The position numbers were made by a program, and so were the translations under genes. A DNA stretch of 64,000 bases from Nitrospinota bacterium (GTDB lineage: Bacteria > Nitrospinota > Nitrospinia > Nitrospinales > VA-1): contig JAQCGX010000006.1 of the NCBI GenBank assembly GCA_027619975.1, forward strand, positions 44,500 through 108,499. Reading direction: 5' to 3'. This document shows positions 51,029 to 59,120 of this stretch, piece after piece (within the stretch, counting starts at the first letter, position 1; every line of letters starts with the position of its first letter). The notes beneath the pieces are model-generated. The model ran no database searches and was not told the DNA's origin. It saw only the letters and a list, made by a program, of their open reading frames with translations.

Positions 51029-51857
51029 TGAATTCCTGGTAATGGAGGGGCTGCCTTCGCTTCCCGGACAGATCCTCAGTTTATTGGATGAATTGAGCAA
51101 GACCTCGGCGATGGACTACACGATTCTGCAAAAAATCCAATACGATCCTGCCATTGCCCTTAGAGTTTTGCAAGTGGCCAACACGCCGCTTTATGGATAT
51201 GGGGGTAAGGTTTCATCCCTGCAACAGGCGGGAGGACTCCTGGGGCCGGGGGCGATAAGAAATATTGTGTTGACGACCCCGATCCTTGAGCGCTATCAGG
51301 AGGATAATTTTCCTCCTGCATTCGACTACTCCAAACTTTGGTTACACATGACCGTTACCGCCGTCCTGGCTGGAAGCCTGGGAGCCTGTTTGAAAAAAAT
51401 AGAAACGGATGTCTGTTTCACGGCGGGATTGATTCATGGAATTGGAAAAATTTCTCTTGCCGCCTACCATTCAAAATCCTTGCAGGAGTGGGTTCGACAG
51501 GCGGAGTGTGAACAGATGTCTTTGCTTGAGGTCGAGAAAAGGGAGCTTGGGTTCACCCATGCGGATCTGGGTGTCAAGATGGCGGAAGCTTTTTGTCTTC
51601 CGCAAGAATTAATCAACGCGCAAAAATTTTACTATGCGTCAGGCGAAGATGAGATCACGGATCCACTGGCAGGGACGGTTTGTGTCGCCAGGAATCTGGC
51701 CAATAGCTGGGGTTTTACGGATGGTATCGGGAACGAGGCTCCTGCCGGCATGGACACGCTTTTTTCGTTGTTAAATTTTTCTGAAGCAGAGCTGGAGGAA
51801 TGGACGCCTCAATTTCGTGAAAACGTGAATCTCGCGGTCGAGGCCCAGGAAGGATGA
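51003..51857 (+). CDS. HDOD-domain signalling protein
   Basis: A 284-residue protein that is one HDOD domain: MEGLPSLPGQILSLLDELSK, then YDPAIALRVLQVANTPLYG, LGPGAIRNIVLTTPIL and GLIHGIGKISLAAYHS. The HD pair of true phosphohydrolases is not conserved (HGIG in place of HDIG), as is usual for HDOD. Such proteins act in signalling together with c-di-GMP enzymes. It starts inside the cyclase gene, so the two are translationally coupled. Confidence 0.85.
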   Translation: MQMTSSKADEFLVMEGLPSLPGQILSLLDELSKTSAMDYTILQKIQYDPAIALRVLQVANTPLYGYGGKVSSLQQAGGLLGPGAIRNIVLTTPILERYQEDNFPPAFDYSKLWLHMTVTAVLAGSLGACLKKIETDVCFTAGLIHGIGKISLAAYHSKSLQEWVRQAECEQMSLLEVEKRELGFTHADLGVKMAEAFCLPQELINAQKFYYASGEDEITDPLAGTVCVARNLANSWGFTDGIGNEAPAGMDTLFSLLNFSEAELEEWTPQFRENVNLAVEAQEG

Positions 51858-51954
51858 TCCTCAATAGTTGAGGGTATCAAGATGAGACAGAAGATGGACG
51901 CAACCAGAAGGCGAGCAAAGTGGAGCGTTGTCTGATAAATATTGTGAGGCGGGT

Positions 51955-52944
51955 TTAAAGGTCGGGGCCCATAAATTTTATAAATTTTATAAATTTTCCC
52001 AGGATTTCCATGTCGAACTCACCCTGCATTTCTTTGCCCATGACGGTGAGGGCATCAAAGGGGCGCAACGCTTTTTTATAGGACCGGCGCGTGGTCAGAG
52101 CATCGTAGACGTCCGTGACCTTGCAGATTCTGGCGAAATGAGAAATTTCGTCCCCCACCAGACCCTTGGGGTAGCCGTTTCCCCCTTACTGCTCGTGATG
52201 CTGGCCCGCCATTTCTATCACATGAGCTGTGTGGCACTTCATGCCTTCCAGGATCTCTTGCCCCAGCGGTGCATGGGCTTTAATTGCCTCGAATTCTTCA
52301 AAAGTCAGTTTGCCGTTTTTATTGAGGATGCCGGCATCGATTTGGGTTTTTCCCACATCGTGGAGCATGCCGCCAAGACCTAAATCCCGGATGTCGTTGG
52401 ACCCCATTTTGGTTTTGACCCCGTAACCCAGACAGTACAGGCCGACGTTGACGCTGTGAGTGTAGGTGTAATAATCTTTCGAGGTAATGGTGAATAAGGC
52501 ATGAAAATCGGCGTCAGCGCTGGACAGACATTCATCCATCAGTTCCACCACTTGTTCCGAAGATTTAAGGATTTTGGGCGAAGCGTTGAACTCAAAAAAG
52601 TCCTTCATGATATCTTTCGACACATCATAAATTTTTAATGTTTTTTCCTTGAGGGATAGGTTGGGGTCGTCAATCATTTTTCTAAGGTGAACCGTAGCCT
52701 GACTGTAATACTTCATCATATCGTCGGCCTGGATGAAAAAATCCTCGGTCCCTTCCTTTTCCTCGATCAACTTTCGGACTTTGTCCTGATGTTCGGGGGA
52801 GGCGCTGGCAAATTTGACAAACTTAGCGGTTCCGAAGGCTTCGGTTTTATAAAAAATGTCAAAACTTTCCTGGAATTCGCCCTGCAGGAATTTGGTGTTA
52901 ATCGGCCTGAAATTCGCATCCTCTTTTTCTAAAGCAGTTTTCAC
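51955..52944 (-). pseudogene. HD-GYP phosphodiesterase, in-frame TAA
   Basis: A c-di-GMP phosphodiesterase-type gene. The N-terminal part (about 1-150) is helical; the HD-GYP domain follows with GLGGMLHDVGKTQID (HD), HAPLGQEIL and MAGQHHEQ. TAA at 52186-52188 then interrupts the frame just before GGNGYPKG (GYP motif), where relatives usually have Tyr or Trp. Past the stop the same frame runs on through GDEISHFARICKVTDVYDAL and TTRRSYKKAL to the natural end. There is no frameshift. The truncated product has the HD residues but lacks the GYP motif. The last 20 codons contain an in-frame 9-bp tandem repeat (KFIKFIKF). Confidence 0.85.
51971..51997 (+). repeat. 9-bp tandem repeat, three units
   Basis: ATAAATTTT occurs three times in a row inside the last codons of the HD-GYP gene and encodes FIK-type repeats on the minus strand. 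Because the unit is a multiple of three, length changes keep the frame. Confidence 0.85.
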
Positions 52945-52988
52945 TCGCCACGCCTCAACTGGAAGTAATATTCCTTCACCTGATTTAT

Positions 52989-53018
52989 ATTATAAGGTAT
53001 GTGTTGTGAATTTTTCAA
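52989..53018 (-). promoter_or_regulatory. sigma-70 promoter of the HD-GYP gene
   Basis: On the minus strand TTGAAA (53013-53018), 18 bases and a perfect TATAAT (52989-52994), 45 bases before the start codon. The intact promoter suggests that the interrupted gene is still transcribed. The remaining 200 bases up to the peptidase gene show nothing else. Confidence 0.65.
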
Positions 53019-53219
53019 GCTATTGAAAAGGCTAATTTTAGGCTGTTTCTTGCTGGAATTGGCTTGATTGGTTAAAATTGACCCATAGATGCACTGTAAC
53101 TGGTTTAAAAGCAAGGGTTTTAGCCTTGTCGATCAATGGGTTGGGTCCTTTTTTGTTGAAGACCTAAGCAGGTATTTTTTTCGAAAAACTTAGGGTTTTT
53201 ATCCGAAATGGGGAAAAAC

Positions 53220-55034
53220 TCAGGTTTTAGTGGCGGGGTAAACGTTTGCCGCGTGAGCGATCAGGTAAATGATGGAACGGGTACAGCCCAGTAAATCCAC
53301 CAGGGACATGCTTTCACCCGGTTCGTGCATACGGGCGTCTGCATCATAGGCCCCCAGGCAAATGGGTTGAACGTCGCCCAACGCGTCCAGAAGTTTGGCG
53401 ACAAAAGGAATAGACCCTCCGCAACCGTACAGACAACTGGGTTGGCCGAATCCTTTTTCCAACGACTCCAACACCAAGGGGAAAACGGGATGTTTGCATT
53501 CCGTCATCCAGGGGGAAGCTCCCTTATCGACTTTTAAACCCAGCTCGAACCTGGAAGTAACCTGCTTTTTAAGATGATTTATCAGGTGCTCTATCGCCTG
53601 GGTGTCATTATTGCCGGGAGCCAGCCGTATTTCTACGATGGCCTTGGCCGTTGGGTTTTCAAAAAGACGGGACGTCCCATCGTGCTCTACCCGCAGGGAC
53701 TGGGTTTTCATACTGCCATTGTTTGCTTCAAGGCAAGATGCAATATCTTTATGCAGCGACCCATCGTTGTGGACGAGCCTACCGATCATTTTTGCCAGTT
53801 GCAGTTCGGGTACGGGGAAAGGTCCGCCGTGCATTCCAGAGTGGGGGTCTTTGTCGGCTGACTGAAGGAGAAGGTCAAAGACAGCGGTTCCCGGTTGTGA
53901 AGAAAGTTGCTTGAGGGTCAATTTCAAATGAAACGGATTCCATTGGGTCAGTAAGCTTTGCAAAGAATTTTTCAGCGCACCGTCATCCTTGCAGGAAGAA
54001 AAAGTCAGTCGCGCTCCTGCCGCGCCAAAGATGATGGAGCCGGCAAGTCGGTGGCCGGGACGGACGTTGGCACAGGATTTTCTCAGTTGCGCCAGAATGA
54101 GGGCCTCTTTCTTTTCCGGGACGGTCAATCTTGTCTCCGGCAACAGGCCGGCGGCGTCACGAAGCATTTCGATGGATGTCGGAACGTTTGCATAACCGCG
54201 TGTTTCTTCCTCGGTCTCGGGGTGATCGGATTGGGCAATGGCGTCCACGGCCAGGGCATGGTCGTCATGGATCAGAGTGGCTAGCAGTTTATATAAGGCG
54301 GTTTGCGCGTCCCCATGTTCGTCTTTTCCAGTGAGTGTGGCTTCCAGTTGGATGATGCCACGGAGCGATGTGGTCAGCGCCGGAATGCCGGTGGCGGGGT
54401 TGATGACATCGGTGATGACCACACAATCGACGGACGAAAAAAATTCCTGGTTCTGCCGGATCTGTGCGGCCAGAGAATGCGACCCGCATTCTTCCTCGGT
54501 TTCATAGATCACCTTGATATTGCAGGGGAGGGCATGCGGCGACGATTTTAAAAGCGCGTCGATGGTCATGCCGATGGACACCACCCCGCTCAGGTCGTCG
54601 GCCGCGCCCCGGCCATAAGCCCGGGTCCGGTTTTCGTTCCAACGCAATTCGGTGGGCGGGACGCCCTCCCATTTCTGGAATCGGCCGTCATCCATGTAAG
54701 GTTGTTTATCCAGATGCGCGTAAAATAAAATAGTGGGCTTGTCGGGGGATGCCGGAATTTCCGCCAGTAAAATCGGGGTGGCGTCTGGATACTCAGGCGG
54801 CGGCTGATTGATTTTGATCCAGGGGAATCCGATCTGACGCAAATAGTCTTCGGCGCAGGCGAGTATTTCTTTCATATCGGTGGGTGTGGTCCGGTCTCCT
54901 GCAAATTCGTTGACGTTGAAACTCCGGCTGTCGATGCTCACCATTTTTCGGAGAAATTCCAGGTGCCAGTCCACCAGGTCGGAATTTGGCTGAACTTTTT
55001 GGCTGGCTGTTTCGTAGAGTTTTTTGGCGTCCAT
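53220..55034 (-). CDS. M20-family metallopeptidase (dipeptidase-like)
   Basis: A cytoplasmic zinc peptidase of 604 residues. Metal-site motifs are visible as ILFYAHLDKQP (His), GRGAADDLSG (bridging Asp), IYETEEECGS (catalytic Glu and ligand) and ITDVINP, with a final ligand His in ADARMHEPGESM. The dimerisation domain lies about 215-430. At 604 residues it is about 130 longer than usual CNDP-type dipeptidases because of extra sequence in the dimerisation part. The substrate is not known. No operon partner. Confidence 0.85.
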   Translation of the reverse strand: MDAKKLYETASQKVQPNSDLVDWHLEFLRKMVSIDSRSFNVNEFAGDRTTPTDMKEILACAEDYLRQIGFPWIKINQPPPEYPDATPILLAEIPASPDKPTILFYAHLDKQPYMDDGRFQKWEGVPPTELRWNENRTRAYGRGAADDLSGVVSIGMTIDALLKSSPHALPCNIKVIYETEEECGSHSLAAQIRQNQEFFSSVDCVVITDVINPATGIPALTTSLRGIIQLEATLTGKDEHGDAQTALYKLLATLIHDDHALAVDAIAQSDHPETEEETRGYANVPTSIEMLRDAAGLLPETRLTVPEKKEALILAQLRKSCANVRPGHRLAGSIIFGAAGARLTFSSCKDDGALKNSLQSLLTQWNPFHLKLTLKQLSSQPGTAVFDLLLQSADKDPHSGMHGGPFPVPELQLAKMIGRLVHNDGSLHKDIASCLEANNGSMKTQSLRVEHDGTSRLFENPTAKAIVEIRLAPGNNDTQAIEHLINHLKKQVTSRFELGLKVDKGASPWMTECKHPVFPLVLESLEKGFGQPSCLYGCGGSIPFVAKLLDALGDVQPICLGAYDADARMHEPGESMSLVDLLGCTRSIIYLIAHAANVYPATKT

Positions 55035-55173
55035 CGTTTGTTGGCCTATCCTTTGAAGGTCGTATCTTTACTTATTTTGGGTGGATGATATATTATAAGC
55101 CGCTGAGGTCCATAATTTAGCGGATTTTAAAGGATGATTCATTCTTTTTTATTTTTACGAATACGGAAACCGT

Positions 55174-55446
55174 ATGGTAGACAGGTTCATTAATCTGTTC
55201 AAGTTGATACAGATATTTAAAGAACGGGGAAATTGGCAACTCATCCGCCATTCCCGCAAACAATTGCGGGATTTTCTGTTCTGCCGCAGCGGGATGAATC
55301 ATAAATCCCTCGTTGGGGCGCTTGTCTACTGGTTTTATATGTTGAAAGGATTGGACGTTCTGGTTTGGCGTCTGGAAACCTTTGGGTTTCTTTTTTTGCC
55401 GGACCAAAGCAAGGAAGACCAACAGCGGTTGAATTCCTATCTCTAG
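55174..55446 (+). CDS. small hypothetical protein
   Basis: A 90-residue frame (MVDRFINLFKLIQIFKERGN ...) with a hydrophobic stretch SLVGALVYWFYMLKGLDVLVW near the centre, basic ends and GGAA nine bases before the ATG. It ends 45 bases before the GT39 gene on the same strand. I do not recognise the family. A competing frame of 121 codons lies on the other strand, but its composition is less protein-like. Confidence 0.5.
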   Translation: MVDRFINLFKLIQIFKERGNWQLIRHSRKQLRDFLFCRSGMNHKSLVGALVYWFYMLKGLDVLVWRLETFGFLFLPDQSKEDQQRLNSYL

Positions 55447-55491
55447 AATTTTCCTTCCAGATTTCTTACGCTTCTCAAACAAGAGAGACTC

Positions 55492-56970
55492 TTGACCTCC
55501 TTCTTTTTAAAAAATAAAACGCTACAGATCATATTTCTGCTCTATTCTTCGGCCTTGATTTTTTTAGGTCGGCAGTTGAATGTGGGACTGCCAAATTTCG
55601 ACGATACCTATTACGCCCAAAAAGCCAAAGAAATGATTGCGTCTGGAAATTTGTGGGTGGTGACCTTCAATGGGGTTCCGGATTTGGCCAATCCGCCTTT
55701 TCCTTTCTGGATGACGTCTTTGGCCTTCAAGGTTTTTGGAGTGTCGGGATACGCCGCAGTTTTTTTCACTGCTGTATTTGGTGTGGCCACTGTTTATTTG
55801 ACCTATGCCTTGTGCCTGCAGCTTTTCAAGAATCATTGGATCGCCTTTTTTTCCGCCTTTGTATTGATTTTTCCTGGGATGTTTGTCGATTCCGCCCGCC
55901 GGGGCATGGTCGATATCATCCTGGCTTTTTGCGTTACCGGGGCGATGTATTTTTTTGCCAGGGGATTGGAAAACAGAAGGTATTATCTGCTTTTTGGACT
56001 CCTGTCCGCCCTGGCGATTCTGACCAAAAGCGTTCTCGGAGGGTTTCCCCTGGCCATTGCCGTGGTCACTCTGGCTCTGGCTGGCCGCTGGAAAGAAATG
56101 TTCAGCGCCTATTTTTTAATGGGCGTGGGTTTGGCTCTGCTACTGGGTTTCAGCTGGCACTTGATGAGCTGGCTCACGTTTGGCGACTCCTTTTTGCAAA
56201 CCCATTTCGGCTTGCTGATTTTTAACCGGGGGTTTGGCGATGAATTTACATTTTCGGATTTTTTTGGCTATTGTCGCGATTTTCTGAAAAACTACTGGCC
56301 CTGGCTGCCCATTGCCCTCATCGGCTTGTTTCAGTTTGGCAAGCGATCTTTTCTGGAAAAAGATATTCGCTTTCAACTGCTGTTTATCTGGATCGTGTTT
56401 ACTTTTCTGGTGATGAGCAGCAGTAGAAACCAGACGCTGCGTTACCTGTTCATGATATTTCCTGCACTGGCGATTGTGACCGCCAAGACCGTGGGAGATT
56501 GGCTGGATGAAAATGTCAGAGAAAAATCCTTGCCTTATATTGTCAGCATTGTCATGGCAACGGTGCTATTCGTGAACGCCACTCCTTTGCAGATGAAGGT
56601 CACTTTGTCCCCCAACAGTGTCGATGTCCGGCAACTGGCGGCGGTGATAAATTTAAACACGCCGGCGGATCAAACACTCGGCAATTACCGTCTTACTCTA
56701 CACAATCCTCGCAATGCCCTGCTGTTTTACTCGGATCGTTTCATGGACGAGCCGCTTGGGGACCCCCTGAAACTTATGAGCCGGGTGGAAAACCAGCCGG
56801 ATTCCACCTGGTTGACCTCGGTACACGAGTTTAAAAAACTGCAGCAGGATTATCCCGAACAATTTTATTTGATTCACGCCACCCGAAAATACGCTTATTT
56901 TACTTCTCTGAATAACCGGAAAAACGTCCGCTACGATTTTTCTGAAATGAAGGTGCCTCTGATTCGGTGA
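55492..56970 (+). CDS. GT39-type membrane glycosyltransferase (ArnT-like)
   Basis: A 492-residue polytopic enzyme of the GT-C fold, which uses lipid-linked sugar donors at the outer face of the inner membrane. The acidic pair of the first extracytoplasmic loop is in GLPNFDDTYYAQKAKEM (Asp-Asp), followed by WMTSLAFKVFGVSGYAAVFF and about ten further helices, and a C-terminal soluble segment of about 110 residues. The start is TTG with AGAGAG upstream. Acceptor unknown. Its stop lies six bases from the end of the convergent GT39 gene. Confidence 0.82.
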   Translation: MTSFFLKNKTLQIIFLLYSSALIFLGRQLNVGLPNFDDTYYAQKAKEMIASGNLWVVTFNGVPDLANPPFPFWMTSLAFKVFGVSGYAAVFFTAVFGVATVYLTYALCLQLFKNHWIAFFSAFVLIFPGMFVDSARRGMVDIILAFCVTGAMYFFARGLENRRYYLLFGLLSALAILTKSVLGGFPLAIAVVTLALAGRWKEMFSAYFLMGVGLALLLGFSWHLMSWLTFGDSFLQTHFGLLIFNRGFGDEFTFSDFFGYCRDFLKNYWPWLPIALIGLFQFGKRSFLEKDIRFQLLFIWIVFTFLVMSSSRNQTLRYLFMIFPALAIVTAKTVGDWLDENVREKSLPYIVSIVMATVLFVNATPLQMKVTLSPNSVDVRQLAAVINLNTPADQTLGNYRLTLHNPRNALLFYSDRFMDEPLGDPLKLMSRVENQPDSTWLTSVHEFKKLQQDYPEQFYLIHATRKYAYFTSLNNRKNVRYDFSEMKVPLIR

Positions 56971-56976
56971 GTCTTG

Positions 56977-58686
56977 TCATTGATTGGTAAACAAAACAAC
57001 CGTTTCAAGAAGGTCGGATTTGTTGAAGTCGAGGCCTTTTTCCCATAACCCGGTAAGATATTTTTTATCGACCCGCCTTTTTTTCCAGATCTGGTCGGTG
57101 GATTGCCGGGTCAAGGGGAGGTTCGTAAAGTTATCCTGCCATTCGGTTTCGCGTATGACCAGATAAACTTTTTTATCGGTCTTGAGAAAATCGTGCAACA
57201 TTTCCGGGGTGAAAATATATTTTGAATATTGTCCTGCTAACACCTCCATCCGGGACTGATGACTGCCAAGCCTATAAACCCCGATGACCTCTTCGCCGCT
57301 TCCCGTATGAGCAATTTCCTGCGCGAATTTTTTCATGGGATAGCGGTTGAAAAACGGAATCGCATCGCCATGAATGAGAGCCAGGCTGAGTGTTTGAAAA
57401 ACAGCCAGGGTCACGATCAAAGCCATCCGGCGTCTGGCGACAAACATCAGGAGCAGGATGGCAGGTCCCACGGCCAGAAACAGGGGAAGAAACATGATTC
57501 GGAACGGAACGCTGGATTCGGATTGCAATATCAACACGCCCCCAGCGACAGCGAAAGTCAGCAGGAAATAAATAATTAGCGTGAGATAAAAGGGGATTTT
57601 AAACAGAGGCTGGTTGAATCCCCGGTCAGAGCTGGCAAGGCGGGTGAAATAATGACCCAGGATCAAAGCCACTGCCGGAGAAGCCGGGAGCATATAGCGA
57701 CTGTGTTCGATTCTAAAGGCAGTGAACAGTATGAGAGGGATCAAAATCCAGAGGAAAAGAAATAAAAGAGCGATGTTATCTTTGTCAAAAAAACTCAAAA
57801 TCCGGGTTTTAAAATTTTGGGTCAACACTGCAAGAGAAAAAATCAGGAACAGGGACCATGGCAGGTAATAGCGGACAAAAACTCCCAGATAATAAAAGCT
57901 GAAAGGGGTTTGATGAACAACACGGTCCCGAAGTTCTGAACCGAGAATGTGGTTCACAAATTCGTCGCCATGCAACGCGAACATGGCGGCAAACCACGGA
58001 ACGTCCACCATCAACAAAATCACCAATCCAGATAGCAGCCGCATTTCGCCGAGTCGTTTCCAATCTCCCCGAATAAAAAGCAACGCGGTGATCGTGAGCG
58101 CTGGAATGAGGATGGCTAGGGGGCCTTTGGTGAGAAACCCCAGTGCCATTGCAAAATAAAAGAGCAGATAATTTTGCGTCCGGTGGACTTCCTCCTGGAA
58201 GGCTTTGATGAAAAAATAGAACGCGCAAAGAATGAAAAAATTTAACGTCATATCCGTTGTGGCCCAACGGGAAATTTGAAAATGCAGGTATATGGATGGC
58301 AGGATCAAGGCGGCCAGCCTGGCCGCCTGGGTTGACAGCAAACGGCGCCCCAGTAGAAAAACCAGCACGGCGGACAAGGTTCCGAGTACCACCGACCACA
58401 GACGGGCGGAAACCAGGCTGACGCCGAATACCTTGTATGCAAGGGCCACCTGCCAGTAATACAAAATGGGTTTGGCAAACCGCTTTTTTTCGTGAAATAC
58501 AGGCGTCAGGTAATCACCCGACTGCAGCATGTTTTTCGCGGAGATAACGTAAAAGGTTTCGTCCGTATGGTAGGGGGGAACTTCTCCTAATTGGTAGGAA
58601 AGTGAAAAAAAACAGAAGCCGGTCAATAGCGCCAGGAAAATAGTATTCTTAAATTTTGTCTGCAATGAAGATAGAAAGGTCGGCAT
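56977..58686 (-). CDS. GT39-type membrane glycosyltransferase (ArnT-like)
   Basis: A 569-residue GT-C enzyme. The catalytic acidic pair lies in PPYHTDETFYVISAKNML (Asp-Glu), the next loop has PILYYWQVALAYKVFGVSLVSARLWS, and about twelve helices are followed by a soluble tail (about 455-569). It differs strongly from the neighbouring GT39 protein, so the two are not a recent duplication. ArnT adds aminoarabinose to lipid A; here only the family can be claimed. Confidence 0.85.
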   Translation of the reverse strand: MPTFLSSLQTKFKNTIFLALLTGFCFFSLSYQLGEVPPYHTDETFYVISAKNMLQSGDYLTPVFHEKKRFAKPILYYWQVALAYKVFGVSLVSARLWSVVLGTLSAVLVFLLGRRLLSTQAARLAALILPSIYLHFQISRWATTDMTLNFFILCAFYFFIKAFQEEVHRTQNYLLFYFAMALGFLTKGPLAILIPALTITALLFIRGDWKRLGEMRLLSGLVILLMVDVPWFAAMFALHGDEFVNHILGSELRDRVVHQTPFSFYYLGVFVRYYLPWSLFLIFSLAVLTQNFKTRILSFFDKDNIALLFLFLWILIPLILFTAFRIEHSRYMLPASPAVALILGHYFTRLASSDRGFNQPLFKIPFYLTLIIYFLLTFAVAGGVLILQSESSVPFRIMFLPLFLAVGPAILLLMFVARRRMALIVTLAVFQTLSLALIHGDAIPFFNRYPMKKFAQEIAHTGSGEEVIGVYRLGSHQSRMEVLAGQYSKYIFTPEMLHDFLKTDKKVYLVIRETEWQDNFTNLPLTRQSTDQIWKKRRVDKKYLTGLWEKGLDFNKSDLLETVVLFTNQ

Positions 58687-58910
58687 GGATTTGAGGTAAT
58701 AATTAAAAATCGGAACAGAGTGCTTCGATTGGGTGACTTTAGAGACGATCCAAGAGGGTCGTTCCCTAAAAAAGGTTTTAAGATGAAAAATGCAAGCGTG
58801 TGAATTATAATCCCTTTCAACCGGATCGAGAAATGGATTTGTGACTCTTTCCGCAAGGGGTCCTCCTTGTGTGCGTCAAAGAGAGAGCCTGCCTTCCTCT
58901 AATGAATTAA

Positions 58911-59085
58911 GGGCACCTCTAAAAATTATTTTATTACAGGAAATTGAACATTGTACAAGGATTTCATATATCAGTGGCACGGGCGACCTACCTTAAATTT
59001 AAGGGTAGGTCGCCTGTCCCACTAAAACAAAGCCATCTCCTTAAATTGACGATTAGGAGCATTTAGTCAATTTTTAGAGATGCCT
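58911..59085 (+). mobile_element. MITE-like repeat, copy 3 (175 bp)
   Basis: Left end GGGCACCTCTAAAAATT, right end (reverse strand) AGGCATCTCTAAAAATT; TTAA flanks at 58907-58910 and 59086-59089. The central hairpin with GGGCGACCTACC and GTAGGTCGCC arms and TTAAATTTAA apex is nearly perfect. It is about 90% identical to copy 2 by eye. It lies in the 434-base divergent gap between two GT39 genes, 35 bases before the start of the second; the rest of that gap shows no gene. Confidence 0.9.
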
Positions 59086-59120
59086 TTAAATTTTCAGAGA
59101 GAACAAGAAAACGGAACACT

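Noticed and set aside
53574..54551. Several overlapping plus-strand frames of 80-110 codons within the M20 peptidase gene
   Set aside because: All are antisense to a well-conserved enzyme and mutually overlapping.
55117..55482. A 121-codon minus-strand frame opposite the small hypothetical gene
   Set aside because: It overlaps the 90-codon plus-strand frame, which has a ribosome site, the same direction as the next gene and a hydrophobic segment; only one is likely real.
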